A stretch of DNA of 64,000 nucleotides from Limonium bicolor (GCA_023374045.1 CM041778.1:361248831-361312830); one strand, 5' to 3'. Shown: positions 35,156 through 46,529, counted from the first letter of the stretch. A program made the numbers and translations. Notes: a model not told the origin generated them from the sequence alone.

Positions 35156-35797
35156 CTGCAAGGTAGTGTAACTCGTCAGCCCCATGCCGTAGCGGAGTCG
35201 ATGGCTAAGCCCGCCATAGAAGCGGTCCACCAGGATCTGGTCTGAATACCCAAGACCTGACAGAAGACGGAGCAAGGCGGTGAACTCTGAGTAATACTCG
35301 TCCACCGTCATCTTGTCTGTCTGCTTAAGCGCATCCAACTGCAAGCGCTTCTTCGTCTGGACATGGGCGGGGTAGTACTTTGCTCGTAGCAAGGCGGTGT
35401 ACTGCTCCCAGCCGAACTCTGGATTGGCCACGTGCTCGGCCCTCACCAGCTTCCACCAATCGCCTGCCGCCCCCTTCAGGTAGAAAGCAGCTAGACGCAC
35501 CTTGATCCCAGCAGGGACATCAAGGGTCTCGAAGGCGGTCTCCAGCTCGGAGATGTACGCCTCAAGCTTGGCGGGATCGGTCTCCCCCTTGAAGTGTGCG
35601 GGTCGAAGATCTGCAAGACTCTTCACCCAATTTGGTTCCCTGGGTTGTGGCGGTGGAGGTGGTGCACCCACACCAGGCTGATAGCCCATGTGCCCTAATG
35701 CGGCAGCCACGATCTCTACGATCGTCTGCCTCTCAAGTATTCCTGAAGCATCATCACCTTGGCCGCGACCTCGGCTTCCTCTAGGACGTCCTGCCAT
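35156..35797 (-). CDS. Gypsy A2 gag exon 1: capsid (retrotransposon Gag domain)
   Basis: 214 codons from ATG 35797 (MAGRPRGSRGRG) to the donor TTGCAG/GTAATAAG after 35156. I chose this ATG because B begins at the equivalent one (MSGRPRG) with an in-frame stop just upstream. An alternative in-frame ATG is at 35809. The retrotransposon Gag core is clear: AAFYLKGAAGDWW, W..YTALLRAKYYP, KMTVDEYYSEFTALLRLL. An RGR-rich N-terminus and a poly-Pro stretch (about residues 45-52) precede it. It forms the particle shell in the family. The leader ends TTCAG directly before the ATG, which could be a further splice acceptor. Confidence 0.85.
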
Positions 35798-36015
35798 CTG
35801 AACAAGCATAACTCACATTAGATTCGTATCCACCACTGTTTCGGTTAACGAATTTATAACGTCCGTAGACGGTAAAGACGATCCACACTTATTAGTGGTC
35901 ATCTGACTCTACTCACTCTAACCTCTCACACCCTTAACCCATCACTTATTCCTTAACTTATATCCTAACTCGGTGGTTACTCATGTCCGGTATTTCTTGA
36001 TCAGAGCGTAACTAC

Positions 36016-36027
36016 GCTCTGATACCA
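36016..36027 (-). other. Primer-binding site of Gypsy A2 (tRNA-iMet) inside a hairpin
   Basis: TGGTATCAGAGC in element sense, five bases from the LTR, is the 12-base complement of the plant initiator tRNA-Met 3' end. The following bases form an 11-bp perfect stem with it (ATCAGAGCGTA paired with TACGCTCTGAT, 2-nt loop). The 35798-36015 leader otherwise holds no gene. Confidence 0.9.
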
Positions 36028-36376
36028 CTTTTTGTAACACCCCATCCAAAGCCAATCGTGGTTATCGCAAAACTGAACACTTAAACGAATTCGTCGCAGC
36101 GGAAATAACAAACACCTGGACCTTGCCACGGTCTGATCGTTAGAATATACCGGCCTTAACATTTACAACACTTATCCAAAACATATAATCAACCCAAACA
36201 TCACCATCCATAATACCAACCACCAACCGAGTACAAGTAACTAAGTCATAATCACAACCTTACATCAGTTTAAATATAAACAGACGGGTGCACAAGCGCA
36301 ACCCGTACTCAAAATAAACATCCCAACCTAAGTCTAACCGCTCCTACTCTCGTGGTGCGTCCTCATGGGCCTCTTA

Positions 36377-36421
36377 CCTGCAAGTGTAAAAACCCCCAAA
36401 GGGGGTCAGCACGAATGCTGG
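36377..36421 (-). promoter_or_regulatory. Conserved double hairpin plus T-rich/CAGG motif in LTR-A
   Basis: In element sense: CCAGCAT-loop-GCTG, then CCCCC-TTT-GGGGG, then TTTTTACACTTGCAGG. The same order of two hairpins, T run and CAGG occurs in LTR-A copy 2, LTR-B and LTR-C with changed loops. It could be an R-region structure, a 3'-end signal or a splice acceptor; the sequence alone does not decide. Confidence 0.55.
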
Positions 36422-37515
36422 TACACCCTCTCATGGCCCCCAAGCTAACGGGGCTACGACGACTAATTGTCGATAGCATGGAAATTGATTACATACACAA
36501 GCATGATATGAAGTGCAATAGCAATAATCCACAGATGAGCATGCATAGTTCACAAACAATGAACGACTCAAGCGTTCCCTTATCAAGTGGGTTAGTAACC
36601 GCCTCCTTAGTCCTCATTTCCTTAATCTCAGTTCCTTACCTTACCTTAATCTTAATCTCAACTTAATCTCAGTATACAAACCGTTCCTGGAAGGGAATGG
36701 TTGTAGCTTAATTCGAACCTGGGATTTAGGTGATCCCACCGCACCATCTTAATGCCACCTACTCTGGACGGGAGTCCAGCGTAGCTGAGCCGGCAACCGG
36801 CCCTAGGCTACAAGTCCGAAGACAAGTCCTTAAGTGGAGGGCGGATCTGATTCAGATACCGTCCCCCTTTCCTGATCATGCATGACCGGAGTTCGGTCCC
36901 AGGTTTCCTCACTCAAGTTCCAGTTAGTAGAAATCTTAATCACCATGTGCTAGCTAAGCCTTAACAGGCATTAGCCAACAACCACCAAAACTTAACTCTT
37001 ATTCTTAACTCAGTAAGTACTAAACTTGGTTAGTAACAATCTCAAGTCTCGCGGGTCAGTGTAAGGAAAACACATAAACAACGAGACAAATATAACCGGT
37101 TGCATTCTTTATCTTGTTTTAGTCATAGCATTTAAACAGATAGCACACAAGCCGAGGGACACCTCGTTAGCAAGCAGGTCACAAGAAAGATTGTATCGTT
37201 CACCGTCGATCGTCGTTTGTTTTATCTTCTCCAGGGTCCCAATTCACAAACCTAAAACATTGATTCATTTTTAGGCCATTAGTTATTTGCACCTCACTTA
37301 ACTCACTTAATCGCTAAAGATTCCCGATGAATATCCCTTTAAGTCCTTACCACTTACCCTTTTAAACTTAATCTTTTTAAACATTAAAGTTCTTACTTAA
37401 CTTAACTTAATCCCTTAGGTCCTTAGGGTCCTAAACATTACTACCCTACCAATGGCATACCTTATTACCAATTATCCTCTTTAGAATTTAAAATTTCTTT
37501 TTTTTTTATTTTAGG

Positions 37516-37918
37516 CCCGACCGAACTTACGACCGACCTTACCCAAGGTCGGTCCATTCTAGAACATATTACCGCTTGAAAATTCTACCCCGACCGGCCT
37601 TGCAAGTCCGGTCCCCAAGGTCGGTCCATTCCCGACAGTTTTCTCTGAGGGAAATTTAAGCTCGACCGAACTTGCCAAGTCCGGTCCTATGTTCGGTCGA
37701 TTCCAGAGACTTATTACCGTACAAAATTCTAGGCATGACCGACCTTCCAAGTCCGGTCCCAAGGTCGGTCCGTTCCAGAGACTTAATTTCTTCACAAAAT
37801 ACAAGCCCGACCGAACTTGTAAGTCCGGTCCCCAGTTCGGTCGGTTCCAGAAACTTTCTTCGGCAGTGTAAACTGAGCTCGACCGACCTTGTAGGTCCGG
37901 TCCCTAAGGTCGGTCGGC
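37516..37918 (-). repeat. Six-unit ~72-bp hairpin ladder in LTR-A
   Basis: Left arms begin at about 37531, 37592, 37664, 37737, 37809 and 37881. Each unit has GACCGACCTT or GACCGAACTT, a GTCCGG-containing middle and the matching right arm AAGGTCGGTC or AGTTCGGTC. Units 1, 4 and 6 use the ACC/GGT pair and units 3 and 5 use AAC/GTT, so both arms change together. Linkers between units are AT-rich and only loosely repeated. Confidence 0.85.
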
Positions 37919-40207
37919 TCCAGAACCTTGTTTCTAAATTCTCTTTTAACTTCAAACTTCTCCTCATATATCCTAATATGTTATAACCTCATTTGGGCAC
38001 CTCAAATACACCTTAAGCCAACCACTAAACACTTTAATCACTCACCAACATCCACTTTGATCATTATGCATTTCTCCTTGTAATCATGCCAACACTTGTA
38101 ACATTTTCCACTAGGTTTCTAGGTGCCCCACCACTATAACATCATCTCCCAAGCATCTTTCACCATCTAAAACTCTTTTATGCATTTACTTAAAGTTCCT
38201 TCACAAGCTTAAGCTTCCATCCATCAACACCTTATTTCCTTTCTTGTTGTTTACCAACATTTGCCTAAGTCCTAAATACTCAATTACATTCTCTTGATTC
38301 TTAAATCCTTCATAGTAATGCCTAAGTCATTATAACTCATTAAAACACTTTATCTCACCCCCTTTTTCATTAAGACAACCTCTAAAACTTCCTAGTACTT
38401 CCTTAGTCATTAAATCCCCTTAGAACATCTTAAACACTTAAGTTCTCCTTTAAATTTTGCCATGGGTTCTCTAGCATATAGTACATCCTAACACTTAGTT
38501 TTTCTCCATCAATCAACCAATATCACTCAAATTCTCATCACAACACCTTAACACACAATCTACACCAAAACTACACCACATCATCATATAGTGTATAAAC
38601 TTAAATGCTTGGCACTAAGGCCCTTAAATGACAATAATCTTAACCACTGAATTTCCACATATATTTGCCTTCAACCTGCGAATACACACAACAAGGCTCC
38701 CATTGAAATAAAATGCTTCTTGCAATTCACCTTGATATTCTTAAACTATCTCTTTTCTCATTAGCTCCTTAGTCACAAGTTTACAATCATGATCATTGTT
38801 TCTCCTAGGTCATAAATAGCCCTTTTCTAATGTAAACTCTACACTAAACTCATCACATAACTAAATCCCATTCCCTTAAACAATAAAACACCTTAAGGTA
38901 AGTAATTTACCTTGTTCTTTTACAAGCTTTAAAAGCTTTCTTCCTTAGGTTTTTCCTTCCTCAATCTCGGTCACCAAGATATATCTCCTTGCCAATGTTC
39001 TACCCAATATCCAATGACTCCAATGAGTACTAGATAATACATTAACCCTAAGGAACAAACCCTAGGTTAAAAATGTGCTTTAAGGTATTAAGGTGATTGT
39101 TTTACCTTGGTTTCTCAAGACAAGCTTGGATACGAAGCAAGAAGGACCTCCTCAATCCTTTGAAGAGTAGAAAACAAGCTAGAACAAGGCATTAAAATGA
39201 AGCCTCATGAGCATACATTTTCGGTCAAAAAGAAAGGTGATGGAAACCTAGATTTTCTTACACTTTCTTTACCTTAAGAGAATGGAGAAGCCAATGGAGT
39301 CTCCAAACTTGAATTTCCTCCTCTAATGGTGGTTTGGCTTGGCACCAAATCAAAGCTCTTGAAGTTTTGAAAAGATAGAAAGAGAGAGCTTGAGCTAACT
39401 AAGAGGAATATGTAATTTGTTTTGGTTTTGGAGCTAAGATGAGTAAGTAGTGTGCAAGAGTAGGTGGAGCTAGCATGGGGTTTCTCTTCACGTTAATGGA
39501 GAAGGGAGAGAGCTTGAGAAAATCATGGGAACAAGAGAGAATGAAGAGGTGAGGAGAGAGGTGAGTTAAAATGAGATATTTATGTTGTAAAGTAAATAGT
39601 ACTTTTGCTTTATAGTTATTTATTTGCTTAATGACTAATAAAGGTGGTGACTCACCTTATGAAAAACCGGCCCCCATTAAGTAACAAGGGTACTTAAGTC
39701 TTTTTGACCAAATATCTCACTTATATTGACTTATGTTATAAACTAGCTTAATTAATTTACTATTCACAAAACAAGGCACATTGTTGTGAAATTTTTGATT
39801 TCCCATTGATATAGACTTCCAAATGTGATACTATATAGTACACATGTTAATTAAAGAGTAATGACGGACATTTAGCCATTCAAAACTCATTTACAAGACA
39901 ATTTTTCAAAAATGTGCTTTAAGACTCCTTAAAGCACATTTTGTGTTTTAACTTGTTTTCAAGCTTGGTTTTCTTTGGTAATTGATTTAAAATGACCATT
40001 AGGATATTACTAAGGTCTTAGAACAATATTTGGGTACTCACCCAAGTCTCTCCAAGCTTAGAGCACGTTTTTGCTTAAACTGCTCTTTTGGTGTTTCCTT
40101 ATGTTTTCTTTGATTAGGAATGTTTCTTAATGTTCCTAAGGCATTATTTAGCCTCCTTATATCTTAGCTTATCATTTAAACACCATATCTAAGTTTGGGG
40201 TATTTCT

Positions 40208-40518
40208 ATCTACCCCCCTTAAAAGAACTTTGTCCTCAAAGTTCACATATGTGCTTAACCATTCACGGTACTCAATTCCCTTAATCTTAACACCACATCT
40301 TATATTCACATTCACACATCTCAAGACTCAAAGGTCAATCTCAAATACAATACATAAGTATTATACATAACTGAAACTTAACACCAAAGTGTAGCAACTT
40401 ACACAAATTCACAACTTAAACAACCAAACAAACGACAACAGGTTTGTTCCTTAACTCAAAAGCGAGGAAGCTCTACCCCCCTTAAAAAGGGGTATGCCCC
40501 ATGCCCTATACAGACGAT
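40208..40518 (-). other. 3' non-coding region of Gypsy A3 with two polypurine tracts
   Basis: AAGGGGGGTAGAT (40208-40220, element sense) borders the LTR. The exact 12-base core recurs at 40472-40483, just downstream of the pol stop, beside a short AAAAGGGG/CCCCTTTT palindrome. Nothing coding lies between. Confidence 0.75.
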
Positions 40519-43500
40519 CTAGTCAGTAAACAAAGAAGGGTACTTCGCCCTCATCTTATCCTCTAATTCCCACGTGGCCTCTTCGACATCCTGGTTAGAC
40601 CAGAGAACCTGCACCAGTCGCACTAACTTGTGGCGAGTGTCCCTAGTCTTACTGTCCAAGATTGTCTGAGGAGTATCCACGGATCTCATATTTGGTTCTA
40701 AAGTCAACCTCTTAGGTTCCAACACATGGGAGGGGTGGTGCATGTATTTCTTTAGCTGTGGAACATGAGAAACATCATGCACTTTACCAAGTTCAGCAGG
40801 TAAATTCAACCTGTAAGCAACCGGGCCCACCCGCTCCGTAATCTCATAGGGACCAACCAACTTCGGGCTTAATTTGCCCTTCTGCCCAAACCTGAATACA
40901 CCCTTCATCGGTGAAACTCGCAGAAATACCTGGTCACCCACTGTGAACTCCAGGTCCCATCGTCGAACATCAGCATACGACTTCTGCCTATCTTGAGCAG
41001 CTTTCATGTTCTCCCTGATTTGCTGAACTTCAGCCTTAACTTGCTCTAAGTACTCTGGTCCTATAATGACCGTCTCACTCGACTCATCCCAGCAGAGCGG
41101 TGTACGACATGGTCTACCGTACAACGCTTGAAAAGCTGCCATCTTGATCGAAGCGTGATAGCTGTTGTTGTATGAAAACTCGATCAGATGCAATTTGTCA
41201 ATCCAGCTGCCCTGGAAGTCTAAGGCACATGCTCTCAGCATGTCCTCGAGTGTCTGAATAGTACGCTCAGTCTGACCATCTGTCTGAGGATGGAACGCGG
41301 TACTCAGTTTGAGTTCTGTACCCAACGCTTCTCTGGTAGCTCTCCAGTACCTTGAAAGGAATCTGGTATCTCTATCTGACACTATGGTCTTTGGTATCCC
41401 GTGATGTCTCATGATTTCTTTCTCGAACAACTCAGCTAATTTGGTCACCTTCCAAGTATCCTTCATCGGTATGAATCGGGCTACTTTGGTAAGGCGATCC
41501 ACCACCACCCATATCATGTTGAGACCTCCCCTAGTAGGTGGGAGTCCAACCACAAAGTCCATGGAGATATCATGGAACTTCCACTCCGGAACTGGCATCG
41601 ACTGTACCATTCCCCCGGTCGTCGGTGCTCGAATTTACCTTCTGGCATGTGAGACACCTCAAGACGAACTCGGTAACATCTGTCTTCAACCCCGACCACC
41701 AGAAGTATCTCTTCATGTCTTTATACATTTTAGAGGCTCCCGGATGGATGGAAACTGAAGAACAGTGTGATTCTCTAAGTATACGGTCTTTCAGATCCGT
41801 GTTGCCCCGTGGTATGCATAACCGGCCCTTAAGTCTGATCAGATCATCATCATGAAGTCTGAAGTCGTATTTCTGACTCTCAAAGGTACCATCTGTCAGC
41901 TTCTGTCTGACCTCTCTCATGTACTCATCTGTCCTCTGAGCCTCTCGCACCTCATCAACCAAGCTGGAGAAAGAAACTAGCGAATGGAGTGAGTGTGCTT
42001 GACGGCTCAGGGCGTCTGCTACAACATTGGCCTTCCCCCCTTTGTATTGGAGGTCAATGTCATAGTCTTTCAGAAACTCTAACCATCTCCTCTGTCGAAG
42101 ATTCAACTCCTTCTGAGTGAATATGTATCTCAAACTCTTATGATCGGTGTAGATCGTCACACTAACCCCGTATAAGTAGTGGCGCCATATCTTCAAAGCG
42201 AAGACTACAGCTCCCAGCTCCAAATCATGTGTGGGGTAGTTCTCCTCATGTTTCTTCAACTGGCGTGAGGCATATGCCACCACCTTGCCATGTTGCATGA
42301 GCACGCAACCCAGCCCTCTGCCGGATGCATCACAATAAACCTCAAAGCCCTCTGTACCGTCTGGAATGGTCAGAACCGGTGCAGTGGTCAGTGAGTCCTT
42401 CAGGCTCTGAAATGATTTCTCATAGTCAATCGTCCACAAAAACGGTGCATCCTTCTTCATCAGAATGGTCATTGGTTTCGCGACCTTGCTGAAATCCCTA
42501 ACAAACCTCCGGTAGTAACCTGCCAGACCGAGAAAGCTCCGGATGTCGGTAACAGTCTTCGACCTTGGCCAAGTACGTACGGCATCAATCTTTGCTGGAT
42601 CCACTGAGATCCCAGCATCTGAGATGACATGACCTAGGAAAGAGACCTGGTCAAGCCAAAACTCACACTTGGAGAACTTAGCATATAGCTGGTTCTCCCT
42701 CAATATTTCCAATACTCTCCTCAGATGTTCCTCATGTTCAATCTTAGATTTCGAGTATATCAAAATGTCATCAATAAACACCACAACCGACTTGTCCAGC
42801 TGCTCCCGGAACAAGCGGTTCATCAGATCCATAAACTTCGCCGGTGCGTTCGACAAGCCGAACGGCATCACTGTAAACTCGTAGTGGCCGTATCGTGTCC
42901 GGAATGCCGTCTTCTCAATGTCTCCCTCCTTAATGGCTATCTGATGATACCCCGATCTGAGATCAATCTTATAGAACACTGATGCTCCCTTCAACTGATC
43001 GAACAATCGTCAATGCGGGGTAGTGGGTACTTATTCTTCACTGTCACTGCATTCAGCTCTCTGTAGTCGATGCATAGGCGGAGACTACCATCCTTCTTCT
43101 TCACGAAGAGGACTGGCGCTCCCCATGGTGACACACTTGGTCTTATAAATCCCTTATCTAACAAATCTTTCAATTGTTCCTTTAACTCAGTCATTTCTGC
43201 CGGAGCCATACGGTATGGTGCCTTGGCTATCGGTCCGGTACCAGGTAGCAGCTCGATGGTGAACTCTACCTCCGAGTGGGTGGCATGCCGGGCAGTTCCC
43301 GTGGAATAAGTCGGGGAACTCCGACACTACCGGTAAGTCGGGGTCGAACTCAGGGTCTCTCTCTATGTCCTGTACATAGCAGAGGTACACTTCTTCCTTT
43401 CTCCTCAATTCCTTATACATTGCCATGGCGGTGATGATCTTAGTCGAAGGCTCTCTGGGCCTCTGGCGGTATGATATTGTTACCCCAGACGGACTCTGAG

Positions 43501-43890
43501 CAGCAATCTATGCTCGGCGCAGAGGATACGTCCCTTGTGCCGCTCCAACCAGTTCATCCCGAAGATAACATCAAATCCTAGCTCACTGAACTCAATAAAC
43601 TGACTGGAAAGTCTTCTCCCTTAATTCTGACAGTGGCTCCTCGGTAGTAACGAGTGCAACGAACCTTCTCCTTAGACGGGAGCGTAACCGTGAAGTCGGG
43701 TAGCTCATCAGCGTCTAGCCCCAACCTGCTCGCGAATGATGCCGAGACAAAGGTATGCGAGGCCCCTGAGTCGAAGAGAACTGATGCCTCGATCCCATTA
43801 ATCGGAAAGGTGCCGGTGAGGATAGTACCGCTAGAGTCGGCCTGTGCCTCTGTAAGTATACTTAGCGCTCCTTCCGCACGAGTCCATAAC
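40519..43890 (-). pseudogene. Gypsy A3 pol: protease-RT-RNase H-integrase-chromodomain
   Basis: The proposed pol exon begins after AATTAG at 43891 and runs to TAG at 40519. Protease: LFDSGASHTF (43578-43913 frame). [25 protein letters not shown] and catalytic FIDDIL. RNase H: YCDASG and TDHKSL. Integrase: HHCC finger ending CLTCQKV, then D-D-E (MDFVVGLP, DRDTRF, LIEFSYNNS). The C-terminus, VQVLWSNQDVEEATWELED, is a chromodomain-like end typical of Tekay/Del chromoviruses. Frames 41570-43006 and 40519-41610 are long and open. Small deletions near 43600, 43490, 43290, 43005 and 41615 break the polyprotein. It would otherwise copy and integrate the element. Confidence 0.92.
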
Positions 43891-44045
43891 CTAATTGTGT
43901 TCACAAGCTTCATGAGTATTGATGGTATAACAAGAGTCGTAACGATTTATATGAACAACACTGTTATTTTATTCATAACCATCCTGTTTACAACATGAGC
44001 TTTAATCTTACATCTCATTCCTCATCTCATTCTAACATTACATGG

Positions 44046-44779
44046 CTAATATTGTCTAAAGGTTAGGTTTAATCTCCCAGGTCTCATATGCGTCGCATTG
44101 ATTACTGCTGACGGTGCTGTATTCAACTTGATTCTCTTAATCCCATGGTATAACATCCTTGATTCTCCTCCCATAATTAATACATCTCCAGATTTAAGTA
44201 TCAACTTATTCGCACGGTCCGCACTTCTGCTCGCCGTATAAAAACTCTGCATCATCCCCAATGGACCAAGACACTACGGGTATCCCTCTTTCGAGAGACT
44301 CCGCTGTCTCGTCCTTATCTTGGTGTAGTCCAAGTCGCCCATCCTTCTCGTAGAAGTTCACAATGCAAATGTCTGCTTGTATGTCTGGAATCGGTTCAGC
44401 TTCCAACTGCTGAGCGATTTCCACGACTTGTGTAATAACTGGATGGAACTCTTCGGGTATTCCCGGTGGTGAGACTCCATCTTGCATCCTCGTGGTTTGG
44501 TAATTCTTGGCATACGGATTCCAATCCTTGCCTAAGCTCATCATTTTTAATCTCATTTGCTCCCCCTGGGTACTCCGGTGTGTAAAAACCTCCCGGTCCC
44601 ATTCCTAGTTGATTGCATCTTCTGATGATGGCTATTTGTGCTTCGGGTGTCAGGTATCCCCTTAATAAAATCATACCTGGGCGGATAACCTGACATTTTG
44701 GTTGGAAAGTCTATAGTTTCGATGTCGGTGTGCTCCGGGTTAGGTGTAAATGGTATTGGATAGCAGATGTTGAAGCTTC
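44046..44779 (-). pseudogene. Gypsy A3 AlkB exon, three 2-nt deletions
   Basis: Homologous to 33525-34264 but 734 nt instead of 740. Two-base deletions near 44696, 44557 and 44224 split it into three frames (44396-44674, 44206-44556, 44046-44261). HQDKD, MLYHGIKRI and RLNLTFR are all still encoded in pieces, so the loss is recent. The acceptor TTTAG/G at 44780-44779 and the terminal TAG are kept. Confidence 0.88.
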
Positions 44780-44911
44780 CTAAAGTGGTAGTAGGTTACA
44801 TCTTACTTAAGTTCTAATCTCATCTTATTCTTACTTAACTCATTTATTCACCAAACATGCATGATAATGCGGTAAGCAGGTAGTTTTATGACTAAATGGT
44901 TATAGCGGTAC

Positions 44912-45251
44912 CTGGCCTCGATGAGGGTTCAGGCTCATCGTCCCGGTCCACCATGTGTAGTGTGGGTCCCGACTTCTGGGTCACCCTTGGGTTCTTGTCT
45001 GCAGCCTGCTGCACCTTCCTCTGACCGTCAGATCCAGCTCCCTGATCGGTCTTGCCCTTGCCCCTGTTATCGGGCCTATAGGCTCTGCTAGCAGGGTTCC
45101 GGTAACACTCATGCTCGGTGTCCGTACACCCCACAGAAGTTGCACTCCACCTTATTCCCCTTGTAATCGAGCCCGGGGTGGTCCTTGTGACACCACCTAC
45201 AGATGTAGCGTCGCTGGTAGCCGTTACCGGCTCCCTTCTCAGTCTCAGATC
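44912..45251 (-). pseudogene. Gypsy A3 gag exon 3 (zinc knuckles), frameshifted
   Basis: Same exon as 34397-34738 but 340 nt: a 2-nt deletion near 45112 falls between the second knuckle's GHRAYEC residues. The acceptor base pair is CG instead of AG (GATCCG), so splicing here should fail. The donor CCAG/GTACCG is intact. Confidence 0.8.
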
Positions 45252-45330
45252 CGGATCATTTATAATATCAATACTCATTTCTCAAATGGTTACTAATTGT
45301 TTCTTAACTCATTCAATACCAATCCCTTAC

Positions 45331-45583
45331 CCTTTGGCGCCCTAGAGCGCAGGGGTGTAGCTGCATAGGCATACGTCAACTTCAATGGCTCTTCCGGAGC
45401 CTCCTCCTTTTCCTCCTTCCCTTTCGGGTTCTGATTTTTCTGGGCCTGAGGCTGGTACTTCTGTTTCTGGTACCCTCCTTGCCCTTGACTCTCCGAGCTC
45501 TTACCAGCACTCTTCCTCTTGGCATACTCCTCGTCCCTCAGCTGGGCGGTTATCTCAACCTTAGCAGCGGCGTGATAGCACTC
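45331..45583 (-). CDS. Gypsy A3 gag exon 2 (open, 253 nt)
   Basis: Open over all 253 nt, giving the phase change (0 to 1) expected from B (259 nt). It encodes ECYHAAAKVEITAQL-type sequence, a Lys/Glu-rich middle and LKLTYAYAATPLRSRAPKG. The acceptor GAAGCAG/G and donor CAAAGG/GTAAGG are intact. The exon is intact, but the host element is defective on both sides. Confidence 0.75.
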
Positions 45584-45669
45584 CTGCTTCCCACAGTATT
45601 AGTCACTCTCATTTTTCCATAATCCAAATCTTACTCATTACTTACTCAAATCTCAATCATTCTTATTAA

Positions 45670-46311
45670 CTGCAAGGTAGTGTAACTCGTCGGCCCCATG
45701 CCGTAGCGGAGTCGATGGCTAAGCCCGCCATAGAAGCGGTCCACCAGGATCTGGTATGAATACCCAAGACCTGGCAGAAGACGGAGCAAGGCGGTGAACT
45801 CTGAGTAATACTCGTCCACCGTCATCTTGTCTGTCTGCTTAAGCGCATCCAACTGCAAGCGCTTCTTCGTCTGGACATGGGCGGGGTAGTACTTTGCTCG
45901 TAGCAAGGCGGTGTACTGCTCCCAGCCGAACTCTGGATTGGCCACGTGCTCGGCCCTCACCAGCTTCCACCAATCGCCTGCCGCCCCCTTCAGGTAGAAA
46001 GCAGCTAGACGCACCTTGATCCTAGCAGGGACATCAAGGGTCTCGAAGGCGGTCTCCAGCTCGGAGATGTACGCCTCAAGCTTGGTGGGATCGGTCTCCC
46101 CCTTGAAGTGTGTGGGTCGAAGATCTGCAAGACTCTTCACCCAATTTGGTTCCCTGGGTTGTGGCGGTGGAGGTGGTGCACCCACACCAGGCTGATAGCC
46201 CATGTGCCCTAATGCGGCAGCCACGATCTCTACGATCGTCTGCCCCTCAGGTATTCCTGAAGCATCATCACCTTGGCCGCGACCTCGGCTTCCTCTAGGA
46301 CGTCCTGCCAT
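45670..46311 (-). CDS. Gypsy A3 gag exon 1: capsid domain
   Basis: 214 codons from MAGRPRG (ATG 46311; alternative ATG 46323) with the same Gag core as A2 (AAFYLKGAAGDWW, KMTVDEYYSEF). The splice donor after 45670 reads GCAG/TTAATAAG where A2 has GCAG/GTAATAAG, so the invariant GT is lost. Unspliced translation stops ten codons later. About 220 nt of leader separates it from the PBS. Confidence 0.85.
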
Positions 46312-46529
46312 CTGAACAAGCATAACTCACATTAGATTCGTATCCACCACTGTTTCGGTTAACGAATTTATAACGTCCCTAGACGGTAAAGACGATCCAC
46401 ACTTATTAGTGGTCATCTGACTCTACTCACTCTAACCTCTCACACCCTTAACCCATCACTTATTCCTTAACTTATATCCTAACTCGGTGGTTACTCATGT
46501 CCGGTATTTCTTGATCAGAGCGTAACTAC

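Larger units (their letters stand above)
36033..40207 (-). repeat. Full LTR of Gypsy A, shared between A2 (5' LTR) and A3 (3' LTR)
   Basis: 4175 bp. On the plus strand it begins TGTAACACCCC next to the A2 PBS. It ends GGGGTATTTCT next to the A3 polypurine tract, where the terminal base is T instead of the expected A. One LTR thus abuts a PBS on one side and a polypurine tract on the other. It contains the double hairpin (36377-36421) and a six-unit hairpin ladder (37516-37918). No ORF in it is supported. Confidence 0.92.

Noticed and set aside
36016..36027. GCTCTGATACCA as the end of a tRNA gene
   Set aside because: No cloverleaf surrounds it. It is the complement of the primer-binding site next to the LTR.
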